Source of the DNA: an uncultured Clostridia bacterium
Lineage (GTDB): Bacteria; Bacillota; Clostridia; Oscillospirales; Ruminococcaceae
Length of the DNA: 40,822 nt
Assembly (NCBI GenBank): GCA_945873955.1
Contig: CAMCFA010000017.1
Location: forward strand, 1-40,822
Direction: 5' to 3'
Positions 7,015 to 15,318 of this stretch are shown here, piece after piece. A program made the position numbers and the translations under genes. Below the pieces are notes generated by a model. That model was not told the origin of the DNA. It searched no databases and saw nothing but the letters and a program-made list of their open reading frames with translations. Each line of letters starts with the position of its first letter. Position 1 is the first letter of the stretch.

Positions 7015-7725
7015 TTATTCTCCTAAGTAAGCCTTCTTTACAGAGTCGTTGTTTGCAAGCTCTTTTGCGTCGCCGGAGAGCACTATCTTTCCGGTTTCAA
7101 GGACGTACGCGCGGTTTGCGATAGAAAGCGCCTTCTTAGCGTTCTGTTCAACCAGAAGCACCGTTGTGCCGCTCTTGTTTATCTCTTGAATGATATCGAA
7201 TATCTCGCTTACATACAGCGGCGAAAGTCCCATTGACGGCTCGTCCATAAGGATAATGGACGGTTTGGACATCAGCGCCCTGCCCATTGCCAGCATTTGC
7301 TGCTCACCGCCGGAGAGGGTTCCCGCTGACTGATTGCGGCGCTCTTGAAGTCTGGGGAAGCGCTTGAACACCGTTTCCAGCGATTCGGCGATCTCCGCCT
7401 TGTCCTTGCGGGTGTATGCGCCCAGCATAAGGTTCTCGTACACCGTAAGCTGCGCGAATACGCGTCTGCCCTCCGGGACATGCGCCATACCCATTGATAC
7501 TATTTTGTGCGCCGGAGTCTTGGTAAGCTCCTTGCCGCCGAACTTGATAGAACCATGCTTGGCGGGTACAAGTCCTGTTATGGTATGCAGGATCGTGGTC
7601 TTACCTGCACCGTTCGCGCCGATGAGGGCGATTATCTCCCCCTCCTCAACATCAAAGGAAATGCCCTTGATGGCATGGATAGCGCCGTAATATACCTCTA
7701 AGTTTTCTATTGACAGCATTGCCAT
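7015..7725 (-). CDS. livF: Branched-chain amino acid ABC transporter ATP-binding protein LivF
   Basis: This 236-aa protein is one of two ATPases of the LivHMGF high-affinity branched-chain amino acid importer. It shows Walker A GANGAGKTT (36-44), the signature LSGGEQQM, Walker B IILMDEPSMGLSP, and the switch histidine position replaced by Q (LLVEQNAKKA), as is usual in LivF proteins. It lacks the LivG-type extended C-terminal tail. The start at 7725 has AGGAGG eight bases upstream. It follows livG by 13 bp on the minus strand. Substrate could include other amino acids or urea-like compounds; leucine/isoleucine/valine is the family default. Confidence 0.95.
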   Translation of the reverse strand: MAMLSIENLEVYYGAIHAIKGISFDVEEGEIIALIGANGAGKTTILHTITGLVPAKHGSIKFGGKELTKTPAHKIVSMGMAHVPEGRRVFAQLTVYENLMLGAYTRKDKAEIAESLETVFKRFPRLQERRNQSAGTLSGGEQQMLAMGRALMSKPSIILMDEPSMGLSPLYVSEIFDIIQEINKSGTTVLLVEQNAKKALSIANRAYVLETGKIVLSGDAKELANNDSVKKAYLGE

Positions 7726-7738
7726 GAGCGTTTCCTCC

Positions 7739-8503
7739 TTATTCTCCGAGATATGCGGTGATGACCTTCGGGTCGTTCAGTACCGCAGAGGTCTCGCCCT
7801 GAGCCAGCTCCTGACCGAAGTTCAGCACTGTCAGCTCCTCGCAGATGCCGGACACCAGCTTCATATCATGCTCGATAAGCAGTATCGTCATTTTGAACGA
7901 ATCCCGAACGAAATGGATCGTCTGCATTAGCTCCTCGGTTTCGTTGGGGTTCATGCCGGCAGCCGGTTCGTCCAGAAGCAGCAGCTTCGGGTCGGTGGCA
8001 AGGGCGCGGGCTATTTCCAGCTTTCTCTGCTTGCCGTAGGGGAGGTTCGCCGCAAGCTGCTGCGCCTCGCCGTCCAGCTCGAACACTTTCAGAAGCTCCA
8101 TAGCTTTTTCGGTGGCGCGCTTCTCCTCCTTGAAGTACCGGGGAAGCCGCAGTATGCCCTCAATGGTAGTGTATTTCATGTGGTTGTGAAGCCCCGCCTT
8201 TACGTTGTCCAGAACGCTCATGTTCTTAAACAGACGGATATTCTGGAAGGTCCGGGCGATACCTGCACGGTTTATTGCGATAGAGGGCTTGCCGGTGATG
8301 TTCTCGCCGTCCAGCATTATCTTTCCGGAGGTGGGCTTGTACACGCCGGTGAGCATATTGAACACGGTCGTCTTACCCGCACCGTTAGGACCTATCAGAC
8401 CGTAAAGCTGTCCCTTGCGTATCTTCATGTTAAGCCCGTCGACTGCTCTCAGTCCGCCGAAGGAGATACATAAATTTGTTACCTCAAGCATATTCTCGCT
8501 CAT
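7739..8503 (-). CDS. livG: Branched-chain amino acid ABC transporter ATP-binding protein LivG
   Basis: This 254-aa second ATPase of the importer has Walker A GPNGAGKTT (38-46) and Walker B LLLLDEPAAGMNP, followed by LLIEHDMKLV with the switch histidine. In place of the usual LSGG signature it has LPYGKQRKLEIARAL, normal for LivG. The C-terminal LNFGQELAQGE...VITAYLGE tail is family-typical. Its ATG overlaps the livM stop as ATGA, indicating translational coupling, and an AGGAGG site lies just upstream. Confidence 0.96.
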   Translation of the reverse strand: MSENMLEVTNLCISFGGLRAVDGLNMKIRKGQLYGLIGPNGAGKTTVFNMLTGVYKPTSGKIMLDGENITGKPSIAINRAGIARTFQNIRLFKNMSVLDNVKAGLHNHMKYTTIEGILRLPRYFKEEKRATEKAMELLKVFELDGEAQQLAANLPYGKQRKLEIARALATDPKLLLLDEPAAGMNPNETEELMQTIHFVRDSFKMTILLIEHDMKLVSGICEELTVLNFGQELAQGETSAVLNDPKVITAYLGE

Positions 8504-9582
8504 GTGATGCTTTCCTCCTTATTCAGCTTTCCGAACTTAGCCTTGAGCTTCAGACGAAGCACCTCTCTGTACTCCTGCATTTTCGGGCTCCAGTTGTAGA
8601 GCATAACCAGAATAAGCACGATCGCGTATACCAGCATTCGGTAGTCCTTGAGAAAACGCAGCTTTTCCGGCAGTATATACAGGATTATTGTAGCTATAAT
8701 AGAACCTCTGATATTTCCTATTCCGCCCAGAACGACATAAACCAGTATCATTATCGAGGCGTTGTAGTTGAACTTGTCTCCGGTAGCAGTAAGGGTCGCG
8801 TAGTTGTGTGCGTACAGCGCTCCGGCTGCCCCCGCGAAAGCGGCGGATATAGTGAACACCATCAGCTTGTACTTGGTGACATCAATACCGATAGACTGCG
8901 CCGCTATGCGGTTGTCACGAATGGACATTATAGCACGTCCGGTGCGGGAATTGATGAGGTTCAGAATAACGACAAGTGTTATCATCACCAGTATGACGCC
9001 AACAAGGAATGTGCTGTCCTTAGGTGTTCCGGATATACCCTGCGAACCCTTGATGATTATCTGCCCGTCCTCTGCAAGGTTGAGGTCGGACGCCTTGTCG
9101 AAGGAGATGTGCATGCCTGCGGAATCAACACCGAGGTTGATAACGTTGCAGATATTCTTGATGATCTCGCCGAACGCAAGCGTAACTATCGCGAGATAGT
9201 CGCCCTTTAGACGAAGCACCGGAATACCAATCAGCACGCCGAATACAGCCGCGCAGGCCGCGCCGATAAGTATCGCGATAGTAAACCGCAGCGGAGCAAA
9301 GGTGATGGTATCCACCATGCACTTGGAGAAAACCGCGCTGGTATACGCGCCGATACACATGAAGCCCGCATGACCAAGACTCAGCTCGCCGAGGATACCT
9401 ACAACGAGATTCAGGGATACCGCCATGATGATGTAAATGCACATCGGTACAAGGAAGCCACGCATGGAGCTGGAAAGAACTCCCGCGCCGTCAAGTATCA
9501 TCATCAGCGCAGCAAGAACTATCACCATTCCGTAGGTGATGAAATTGCTTCTGCTAGTTTTTGAGATATTCAGCTTTTTCAT
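8500..9582 (-). CDS. livM: Branched-chain amino acid ABC transporter permease LivM
   Basis: This 360-aa multi-spanning permease contains the LivM hallmark GELSLGHAGFMCIGAY in the first third and the cytoplasmic coupling segment RTGRAIMSIRDNRIAAQSIGID. It forms the transmembrane channel with LivH. About ten hydrophobic segments are evident. Length is slightly above the family average because of an N-terminal basic tail and a polar insertion around residues 165-190 (GQIIIKGSQGISGTPKDST), probably an external loop. It lies between livH (13-bp gap) and livG (4-bp overlap). Confidence 0.95.
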   Translation of the reverse strand: MKKLNISKTSRSNFITYGMVIVLAALMMILDGAGVLSSSMRGFLVPMCIYIIMAVSLNLVVGILGELSLGHAGFMCIGAYTSAVFSKCMVDTITFAPLRFTIAILIGAACAAVFGVLIGIPVLRLKGDYLAIVTLAFGEIIKNICNVINLGVDSAGMHISFDKASDLNLAEDGQIIIKGSQGISGTPKDSTFLVGVILVMITLVVILNLINSRTGRAIMSIRDNRIAAQSIGIDVTKYKLMVFTISAAFAGAAGALYAHNYATLTATGDKFNYNASIMILVYVVLGGIGNIRGSIIATIILYILPEKLRFLKDYRMLVYAIVLILVMLYNWSPKMQEYREVLRLKLKAKFGKLNKEESIT

Positions 9583-9595
9583 TAGGCACTCCTCC

Positions 9596-10480
9596 TTATA
9601 CCTTTTCCTGAATGTTCTTGCCGAGAATGCCGGTAGGCTTCACCAGAAGAACGATTATAAGCACGGCGAACACGATAGCGTCCGCGAGCTGGGAGGATAT
9701 GTACGCTTTTCCGAGGATCTCGATAATGCCGATAAGCAGACCGCCGATCATCGCGCCGGGAATAGAGCCTATACCGCCGAATACCGCCGCAACGAACGCC
9801 TTGATGCCCGGCATCGTTCCGGTGTAGGGTGTGAGGTTCGGGTAGGTGGAGCACATCAGCGCGCCAGCCACCGCAGCCAGCGCGGAGCCTATCGCAAAGG
9901 TCAGGGCTATCGTTCCGTTGACGTTTATACCCATAAGCTGAGCCGCGCCCTTATCCTCAGACACCGCCTGCATAGCCTGACCCGCTTTGGTTTTGTTTAC
10001 GAAGAGGGTAAGTCCCACCATGATGACGATGCAGACCGCGATAGTGACTATCGCCTCGCCGGAAATCGTGAGCTGACCGTCGAACAGCTTTATCGGGTCT
10101 ATCGCCACTACCGAGCTGAAGGTCTTGGTGTTCGCCGAGAACATCAGCAGCGCCGTATTCTGGAGAAGATAGCTTACTCCGATCGCGGTAATAAGCACTG
10201 CCAGCGATGACGAGGCGTTCCTGAGCGGGCGATAAGCGACCCTTTCGATAACAACGCCAAGCACAGTGCATAGTACCATGGAGATCACGATAGAAAGTAT
10301 CGGATCAATACCGAACGAGGTCATGCTGTAATATATGATGTATGCGCCCACCATAATAATATCGCCATGAGCGAAGTTCAGCATTTTGGCGATGCCGTAA
10401 ACCATGGTATACCCCAGCGCTATGATAGCGTAAACGCTGCCAAGGCTGAGTCCGTTGATCAGATAATTTAAAAAGGTCAT
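9596..10480 (-). CDS. livH: Branched-chain amino acid ABC transporter permease LivH
   Basis: This 294-aa permease shows the LivH pattern: an N-terminal NGLSLGSVYAIIALGYTMVYGIAKMLNFAHGD and the later coupling helix TKAGQAMQAVSEDKGAAQLMGIN. It pairs with LivM to form the membrane pore. Seven or eight hydrophobic segments are visible and the length is normal. It lies downstream of livJ across a 269-bp hairpin-rich gap that probably lowers its expression relative to the binding protein, and 13 bp upstream of livM. Confidence 0.95.
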   Translation of the reverse strand: MTFLNYLINGLSLGSVYAIIALGYTMVYGIAKMLNFAHGDIIMVGAYIIYYSMTSFGIDPILSIVISMVLCTVLGVVIERVAYRPLRNASSSLAVLITAIGVSYLLQNTALLMFSANTKTFSSVVAIDPIKLFDGQLTISGEAIVTIAVCIVIMVGLTLFVNKTKAGQAMQAVSEDKGAAQLMGINVNGTIALTFAIGSALAAVAGALMCSTYPNLTPYTGTMPGIKAFVAAVFGGIGSIPGAMIGGLLIGIIEILGKAYISSQLADAIVFAVLIIVLLVKPTGILGKNIQEKV

Positions 10481-10545
10481 ACGCTTTTCCTTCCTTGTTT
10501 TAGTGTTATGGTTGAGCGGCGCTTTTCATTGCTGAATGAATAACC

Positions 10546-10732
10546 ACTGATAAACCGGCGGGAAGCACGTTCCTGCGGGCTTATCAGTAATTACCGCGTT
10601 CTGCGGTGATCAGCAGCATCGCTTTTAAAACGGTCTGCTTCGGCATTTCGGAAACGACCTTAATCAACCACGCAACCGCCGGCACGGGAACGGCATTGAT
10701 CTCGTGTCGGCGGTGTGTTTAATTAGGTTGAT
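10546..10732 (-). promoter_or_regulatory. Three-hairpin intergenic region between livJ and livH
   Basis: The livJ-livH gap (10481-10749) has no gene. It holds three inverted repeats: 10546-10564 with 10570-10588 (19-base arms, three mismatches), a short accgc/gcggt hairpin near 10593-10607, and 10675-10686 with 10703-10714. The last is extended by an outer atcaacc/ggttgat stem (10663-10669 with 10726-10732). None has an immediate T-run on the minus strand, so attenuation or mRNA 3'-end protection of livJ is more likely than full termination. Confidence 0.6.
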
Positions 10733-10749
10733 CTCTGTTCAGACAGAAA

Positions 10750-11976
10750 TTACATTGCAGCGTAAGCGCCGGACTTGGTGCCGTCCTCTGCCTCAGTAAT
10801 AACGATCTTTACAGCCTTCGGCTCCTTGGTAGGCTCGCCGGCAGCGTCCCATGTGATGCCGGAACCGGTAAGACCGTCAACGGTGATCTCGGTCATTGCC
10901 TTGCTGAGAGCAGTACCCATATCGCTAACGGACATATCAGCGGTAATGCCAGCCTTTTCAGCAGCAGCCTTGATGATGTACAGAGCGTCGTAAGCGTCAG
11001 CAGCGAACTGGATAGGTGTTTCGCCGTAAGCATCGGTGTAAGCCTTCACGAAAGAAACGGTAGCGTCGTCGGTAGCGTCAGCAGCGAACGGAGTCAGCAG
11101 CATTACGCCCTCTGCGAGGGAGATATCGAAGTTCTCAACATCGAGCAGACCGTCAAGACCATCGCAGCCGAAGTACTTCGGAGCGTAGCCCAGAGAGTTT
11201 GCCTGCTGGAGGATAAGAGAAGCCTCCTGGAAGTAGATGGGCAGGAATACCAGTTCAGCGCCGGCGTCCTTAGCCTTGGTGATCTGTACGGTGAAGTCGG
11301 ACTTGGAGTCGTCGGTGAACGCTTCAGCGGAAACGATCTCGAACGGCTGGTTCTCAGCCTCCTCAGCGAACTTCTCGTAGATACCGGTGGAATATACGTC
11401 AGAGCTGTTGTAAATTACAGCGACCTTAGAAGCGATGCCGTTCTCGCCGATGTACTTAGCGGAAGCGGAACCCTGGTTCGGGTCGGAGAAACATACTCTG
11501 AATGCGTTGTCGTACTTGATGGACTCAACAGCAGAACCAGAGGGGGTAAGCTGGAACATATTGTCGTTGTGGGTCTCCTCAACAACTGCCTGGCAGGGAG
11601 TGGAGGTAACGGAGCCCATGAGTATCTGCATACCCCAGTCCTTCAGGGAGTTGTATGCATTTACGGACTTCTCGGCGTCGTGAACGTCGTCCTCAAACTT
11701 GAACTCGACCTGCATGCCGTTAATGCCGCCATTTTCGTTGATCTCCTTGACAGCAAGCTCAGCAGCATTCTTAACAGCGATACCATACAGTGCAGCGCCG
11801 CCGGTAACAGGGCCGATACCGCCGATCTTCAGTACGCCGCCCTCAGCAGCAGTACCAGCGTTGTCGCCGGTGGAATTGTCAGCGGTGGAGTTGCCGTTGC
11901 TCTGGCAGCCGGTAAAAGGAACTGCCATTGCCGCAGCTACGCATAAAGCTGCAACCTTTTTCCAAACATTTTTCAT
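10750..11976 (-). CDS. livJ: Branched-chain amino acid ABC transporter substrate-binding lipoprotein
   Basis: This 408-aa extracellular solute-binding lipoprotein of type I periplasmic-binding fold (Leu/Ile/Val-binding family) has a signal peptide ending in F-T-G-C, with the lipidated cysteine at residue 24. A Ser/Asn/Gly/Thr-rich linker follows, then the domain start LKIGGIGPVTGGAALYGIAVKNAAELAV, which is characteristic. It captures the amino acid and delivers it to LivHM. It is the first gene of the liv operon, with a consensus promoter upstream and a hairpin-rich region downstream, so more of it than of the permeases is probably made. Confidence 0.94.
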   Translation of the reverse strand: MKNVWKKVAALCVAAAMAVPFTGCQSNGNSTADNSTGDNAGTAAEGGVLKIGGIGPVTGGAALYGIAVKNAAELAVKEINENGGINGMQVEFKFEDDVHDAEKSVNAYNSLKDWGMQILMGSVTSTPCQAVVEETHNDNMFQLTPSGSAVESIKYDNAFRVCFSDPNQGSASAKYIGENGIASKVAVIYNSSDVYSTGIYEKFAEEAENQPFEIVSAEAFTDDSKSDFTVQITKAKDAGAELVFLPIYFQEASLILQQANSLGYAPKYFGCDGLDGLLDVENFDISLAEGVMLLTPFAADATDDATVSFVKAYTDAYGETPIQFAADAYDALYIIKAAAEKAGITADMSVSDMGTALSKAMTEITVDGLTGSGITWDAAGEPTKEPKAVKIVITEAEDGTKSGAYAAM

Positions 11977-12109
11977 TTTAGTTTTCTTCCTTTCCTCTTG
12001 GCAGATCCGCGTTCCGGTTTTCGAGTTCTGTTAAAACGCGGGAAACTGCCCTTTACCAATGTTTGTTAATTTGCTGAAAAAAACCAAAGGGAATTTTCTT
12101 TGCAATAAT

Positions 12110-12138
12110 ATAATAACCTCTAATTCAAATTCTGTCAA
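12110..12138 (-). promoter_or_regulatory. Sigma-A promoter of the liv operon
   Basis: Minus-strand TTGACA (12133-12138) and TATTAT (12110-12115) have a 17-bp spacer. The leader to the livJ ATG is about 125 nt. The AT-rich 12150-12310 stretch holds no gene. A second possible promoter (TTGATT 12289-12294, TATACT 12266-12271, 17-bp spacer) lies upstream. Confidence 0.75.
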
Positions 12139-12312
12139 TAATTAAAAAGCATTGATTATTGTACGATACCAATAAAATTTTTGTTCATTTTTACCTAAAC
12201 AGAACAAAAAGCGGCATTTTTTGGCTTATTTTGCCTTCGGAATGAGCATTACAATAATTATTAATAGTATATCATAAACAATAATAAAAATCAACCCCGA
12301 AAGGCAGCTTTG

Positions 12313-12350
12313 CAAAAAAATAAGGGCTGTTGCATTCCGCAGCAGCCCTT
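12313..12350 (-). terminator. Terminator after yajC
   Basis: On the minus strand aagggctgctgc pairs with gcaacagccctt (12-base arms, one mismatch) and is followed by a T run. It lies just beyond the yajC stop codon. Confidence 0.88.
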
Positions 12351-12360
12351 GCTGACTTTT

Positions 12361-12762
12361 TTACTTTATCTCAGCCGGCTTGTCGCCCTTTTTCTTTTTC
12401 TTAGGAGCGGGAGCAGCCTCCTCCGGAGCCTCGTGAACGGTGTTGTTCTTTGCGATAGCGGTTTTCAGAACGCGGATCTTTGTGCGGTCGCTGCCGGTCT
12501 CCAGCAGAACGGTGTCCTCCTTGACGGAAAGGACTCTGCCGATAATGCCGCCGTTGGTGATGACCTCGTCAGCAACCTGAATGTTGTTGAGCATGTTCTG
12601 CATTTCCTTGTTGCGCTTCTTCTCCGGGCGGATAATGAAGAAATAAAAGAACACAATGAGCAGCCCCAGCGGAATGATCATGGTGAGCATGCTGCCTACG
12701 GTAGCGCCGGTAGCCGCGGAGCTTGCCGCTGCTTCAGAGATAAGTGCGAGTGTTGAATTCAT
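12361..12762 (-). CDS. yajC: Preprotein translocase subunit YajC
   Basis: This 133-aa single-span accessory subunit of the Sec translocase associates with SecDF. One membrane helix (about residues 26-44, MLTMIIPLGLLIVFFYFFIIRP) is followed by the family motif RPEKKRNKEMQNMLN and the small beta domain VADEVITNGGIIGRVLSV. The C-terminal tail (about 112-133) is unusually Pro/Ala/Lys-rich. The N-terminus precedes the helix by some 25 residues, longer than in E. coli. It is monocistronic: own promoter at 12812-12840 and terminator right after the stop. Confidence 0.95.
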   Translation of the reverse strand: MNSTLALISEAAASSAATGATVGSMLTMIIPLGLLIVFFYFFIIRPEKKRNKEMQNMLNNIQVADEVITNGGIIGRVLSVKEDTVLLETGSDRTKIRVLKTAIAKNNTVHEAPEEAAPAPKKKKKGDKPAEIK

Positions 12763-12811
12763 TTAGTTGTCCTCCACATTATTGCCAAAAGGCTTTTTTC
12801 AATACATTCTT

Positions 12812-12840
12812 ATTATAGCCGAAAGTTAATGATAAATCAA
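12812..12840 (-). promoter_or_regulatory. Sigma-A promoter of yajC
   Basis: Minus-strand TTGATT (12835-12840) and TATAAT (12812-12817) have a 17-bp spacer. It is placed just downstream of the stop codon of the glycosidase-like gene at 12865. Confidence 0.8.
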
Positions 12841-12864
12841 GTGTCTTGGAAAAATTTTCACCGA

Positions 12865-14055
12865 TTATTCAGAATAAACCGTGATCTCGGAGTCGGAGAA
12901 GGCTCTGCGCACCTCCTCAAGAGCGGACCCAGAGAAGCCGGAGGCAGTCAGCCGTACCGAGAAGCTCTGCCCGGAGTACATTGCCGAAAGCCTGCCGATA
13001 AACGCCTTAGTTTCAGCGTAGCCCGCCTTTTCTGCCGGTGTGAAGTCCACCAGCAGGGAAACGGTTTTCAGCTTCTGCTTGTCGCCTGCGGGTTCAGCCG
13101 TAGTCAGCCCCTTTTCGTCGGCGAAGAGGTCTGCGCCGCTCATTTCAAGCAGCACAGCCGTGCCGGAGGGCTTCGCCGCGTCAGCGCAGGCGGAGATCAC
13201 GTTCCACAGCGCTTCCAGACGGGCGGAGCTGTCAGAAATGCTGAGCTGCCGCAGGAAGTTGGTGTAATCCTGCGGATTGAACGCCGGGTATACAGTGTTC
13301 GCGAGGATAACGCTTCCGAAGCCTGCCTCTGAAAGCTCGGCGGTTATCGCGGCGAGGTACTTCGCAGTACCCTCCGCAAACGGGTTCAGCCATGATTTGC
13401 CGCCCCGGTCAACGTAGTAGTCATGCCAGATACCGCCGTCCGCTATCATGTAGCAGATATTCTCCCCGCCGTAGGTCTGGGAGGTGCGGTCGAGCAGGGT
13501 GTTTATCCTTGCGCTGGGTGTAAAGCCCGCTTTGGTGATTATCTCGGCGATCTGCTTTGCGGTGAGCGTTCCGGTAATCTGGGACTCGGCTACGCCCTCT
13601 ACCGCGGTTTTGTAAAGGAACGAGCCGGTCTCGTCCTTTAAGGTCACGGTGACGTCCGTGTAACCGCCGTTCTTTGCGGCGGCGAGTGCGCTGTTAAGGC
13701 TCTCGGAGCTTAGCACCGCGCTTTCCGGCAGTATAAACGCGCTTGCCGATTTCGCCGACTGGGCTTCCGTAGTCGGCTCCGAGGTAGCCGCGCCGGAGGC
13801 TTCCGAAGTGCCGTCGGAGGTCTGCTCATTGGTGGCGGCGGTGGTCGGGGGATTCCATGCGGAGCTTGGCTGTGACTCGGTGTTCCTGCCGCTGAAATAA
13901 TCCACCAGCGGACGTCCCAGACCGTAGCCCAGCACACAAAGTCCGGCTATCAGCACTATCATCAGCACAACGGTGAGTACTTTTCTGCCCTTGCTTTTCT
14001 TGCGCTGATACAGGCTGTATTTCCGGTGTTTGATTTTGATGTTCTTTTTCTTCAT
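12865..14055 (-). CDS. Membrane-anchored putative glycosidase-like protein (DUF4015-like)
   Basis: This 396-aa protein has a very basic N-terminus, one membrane helix (about 25-48), a Ser/Thr/Ala-rich linker (about 55-105) and an extracellular domain. The domain resembles the putative glycosyl hydrolase family DUF4015: a WLNPFAEGTAKYLAAIT segment followed by AGFGSVILANTVYP, where that family normally has WvNPy...AkEAa..GFDEIqFDYvRFP. The usual acidic FDY is replaced by ANT, so catalysis is doubtful. It may bind rather than cleave glycans. It lies 34 bp after rnfA and is probably the last gene of the rpe-rnfDEA transcript. The fold assignment is tentative. Confidence 0.6.
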   Translation of the reverse strand: MKKKNIKIKHRKYSLYQRKKSKGRKVLTVVLMIVLIAGLCVLGYGLGRPLVDYFSGRNTESQPSSAWNPPTTAATNEQTSDGTSEASGAATSEPTTEAQSAKSASAFILPESAVLSSESLNSALAAAKNGGYTDVTVTLKDETGSFLYKTAVEGVAESQITGTLTAKQIAEIITKAGFTPSARINTLLDRTSQTYGGENICYMIADGGIWHDYYVDRGGKSWLNPFAEGTAKYLAAITAELSEAGFGSVILANTVYPAFNPQDYTNFLRQLSISDSSARLEALWNVISACADAAKPSGTAVLLEMSGADLFADEKGLTTAEPAGDKQKLKTVSLLVDFTPAEKAGYAETKAFIGRLSAMYSGQSFSVRLTASGFSGSALEEVRRAFSDSEITVYSE

Positions 14056-14089
14056 GATATCTCCGTATTGTTCTGAGGTGTTGAGTGGA

Positions 14090-14683
14090 TCAGAAATCGA
14101 CGGTGTAGCCCGCCAGCGAATAGAACGCCAGCGAAACCACGCCGATGTATATCAGCATGATAGGATATCCGCGGAAAACCTTTGGTATCTTGTCGCTGTC
14201 CAGCTTTTCCCGCGCGATATTCAGCAGGAAGCAGGCGAGGAAAAACCCAACGCCCGTGCCGAAGCCGTAGCCGAGGTAAGTCCAGATATCGCTGCCGTAG
14301 TTGGAATTAAGAAACAGCGCGCCGATAACGGTGCAGTTGAAGATCGTAAGGTGTACATACTTCTTGACGCGCTTGAACAGCTTCGGGAACACGTTCCAGA
14401 GGAACAGCAGCCCGATAATGTACAGCGCGCTGATGATACCCACATAAATAAGCGGCATGAACAGCCAGCCGTATTCCGTGGGGAGCATTGCCCTGTCCAC
14501 AAAGTAGGAGATCAGGCTTGCTATCGTGGTCATTGCCGTGATACCCAGCGTGAAGCCCACTACCGTGCCGTTCTTGCGGGAGGCGTAGATCGCCACGTTG
14601 CTGCCGAACGCCCGGTCGAAGATCGCATTCTGCACGAACACCGACACCATTGCGGCGGAGATTATCCTTGCGAGGACTTCCAT
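14090..14683 (-). CDS. rnfA: Divergent RnfA/NqrE-family membrane subunit
   Basis: This 197-aa, six-helix protein is homologous to RnfA, which in the intact Rnf complex forms an intramembrane pair with RnfE holding a [2Fe-2S] cluster. Family features include SVFVQNAIFDRAFG near the N-terminus and LTIFNCTVIGALFLN (C117) in the second repeat. The first cluster cysteine expected in G-[IL]-C-P is replaced by N29 (G27-S28-N29-V30); C117 is kept. It overlaps the rnfE stop by 1 bp. The homology is clear, but normal electron transfer is doubtful. Confidence 0.85.
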   Translation of the reverse strand: MEVLARIISAAMVSVFVQNAIFDRAFGSNVAIYASRKNGTVVGFTLGITAMTTIASLISYFVDRAMLPTEYGWLFMPLIYVGIISALYIIGLLFLWNVFPKLFKRVKKYVHLTIFNCTVIGALFLNSNYGSDIWTYLGYGFGTGVGFFLACFLLNIAREKLDSDKIPKVFRGYPIMLIYIGVVSLAFYSLAGYTVDF

Positions 14684-15318
14684 TACTCCGCCCCCTTTCG
14701 GATTAAGTCGGTCTGTTCAGAGCGGTTCCGGCGGCGGGTGGTGATCCCGCGGCAGACAGCCGCCAGAATACCCAGCAGCAGGAATCCGAAGAACGGGGTC
14801 TTAGCCGCCGGCATAAGCGGGTCGCAGACCCTCAGCCCGAACAGCGAGCCGAACGCCAGCAGCTCCCGAATGATACCCACAGCAAACGCCGCGATTGCGT
14901 AGCCGAGGACATAAATAAGCGCGTCCACCGCCATTTCGCCGTAGGGCATGAGGTAAAAGCGGCTCTCTGTCTTTGCCAGGATAAGGGAATTCACCACGAT
15001 TATCTCGATATAAATCGAAACAGTCGCCGCCGTTTCCGGGAACAGCGCTCCAAGCAGCAGCGCCGTCGGAATGTACATCACCGCAGCCACCGCAGCGTAA
15101 AGAATTATGCGCACGGTATAAACTATCCTGCGCGGCACGAACCGGCAGATAAGTATCGTGGAATAGGATATCATCAGAAAGCTGAGAGTCAGCACCAGCG
15201 CACGCTCAAAGGTAGTCGCCGCGACGACTATCGGCGCGGTCACAAGTCCGCTCATCAGCACGATATTCTGGCGAAAAAGCCCGTCAAGGCTGATCTTTCC
15301 GGAGGGTTTATTGTTCAT
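14683..15318 (-). CDS. rnfE: Divergent RnfE/NqrD-family membrane subunit
   Basis: This 211-aa six-helix protein has the RnfE start (SLDGLFRQNIVLMSGL) and order of helices. RnfE normally supplies two cysteines to the [2Fe-2S] cluster shared with RnfA. Here G-L-C-P becomes G24-L25-V26-T27, and V-V-N-C becomes V-V-N-S111, so both ligands are missing. The later GIIRELLAFGSLFG segment and a basic cytoplasmic tail are conserved. It overlaps rnfD by 11 bp and rnfA by 1 bp. rnfG, which normally lies between rnfD and rnfE, is absent. Confidence 0.85.
   Translation of the reverse strand: MNNKPSGKISLDGLFRQNIVLMSGLVTAPIVVAATTFERALVLTLSFLMISYSTILICRFVPRRIVYTVRIILYAAVAAVMYIPTALLLGALFPETAATVSIYIEIIVVNSLILAKTESRFYLMPYGEMAVDALIYVLGYAIAAFAVGIIRELLAFGSLFGLRVCDPLMPAAKTPFFGFLLLGILAAVCRGITTRRRNRSEQTDLIRKGAE

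Noticed and set aside
8476-9210. 244-codon plus-strand frame opposite livM
   Set aside because: Antisense of a clear permease gene; the translation shows no signal, membrane or domain pattern.
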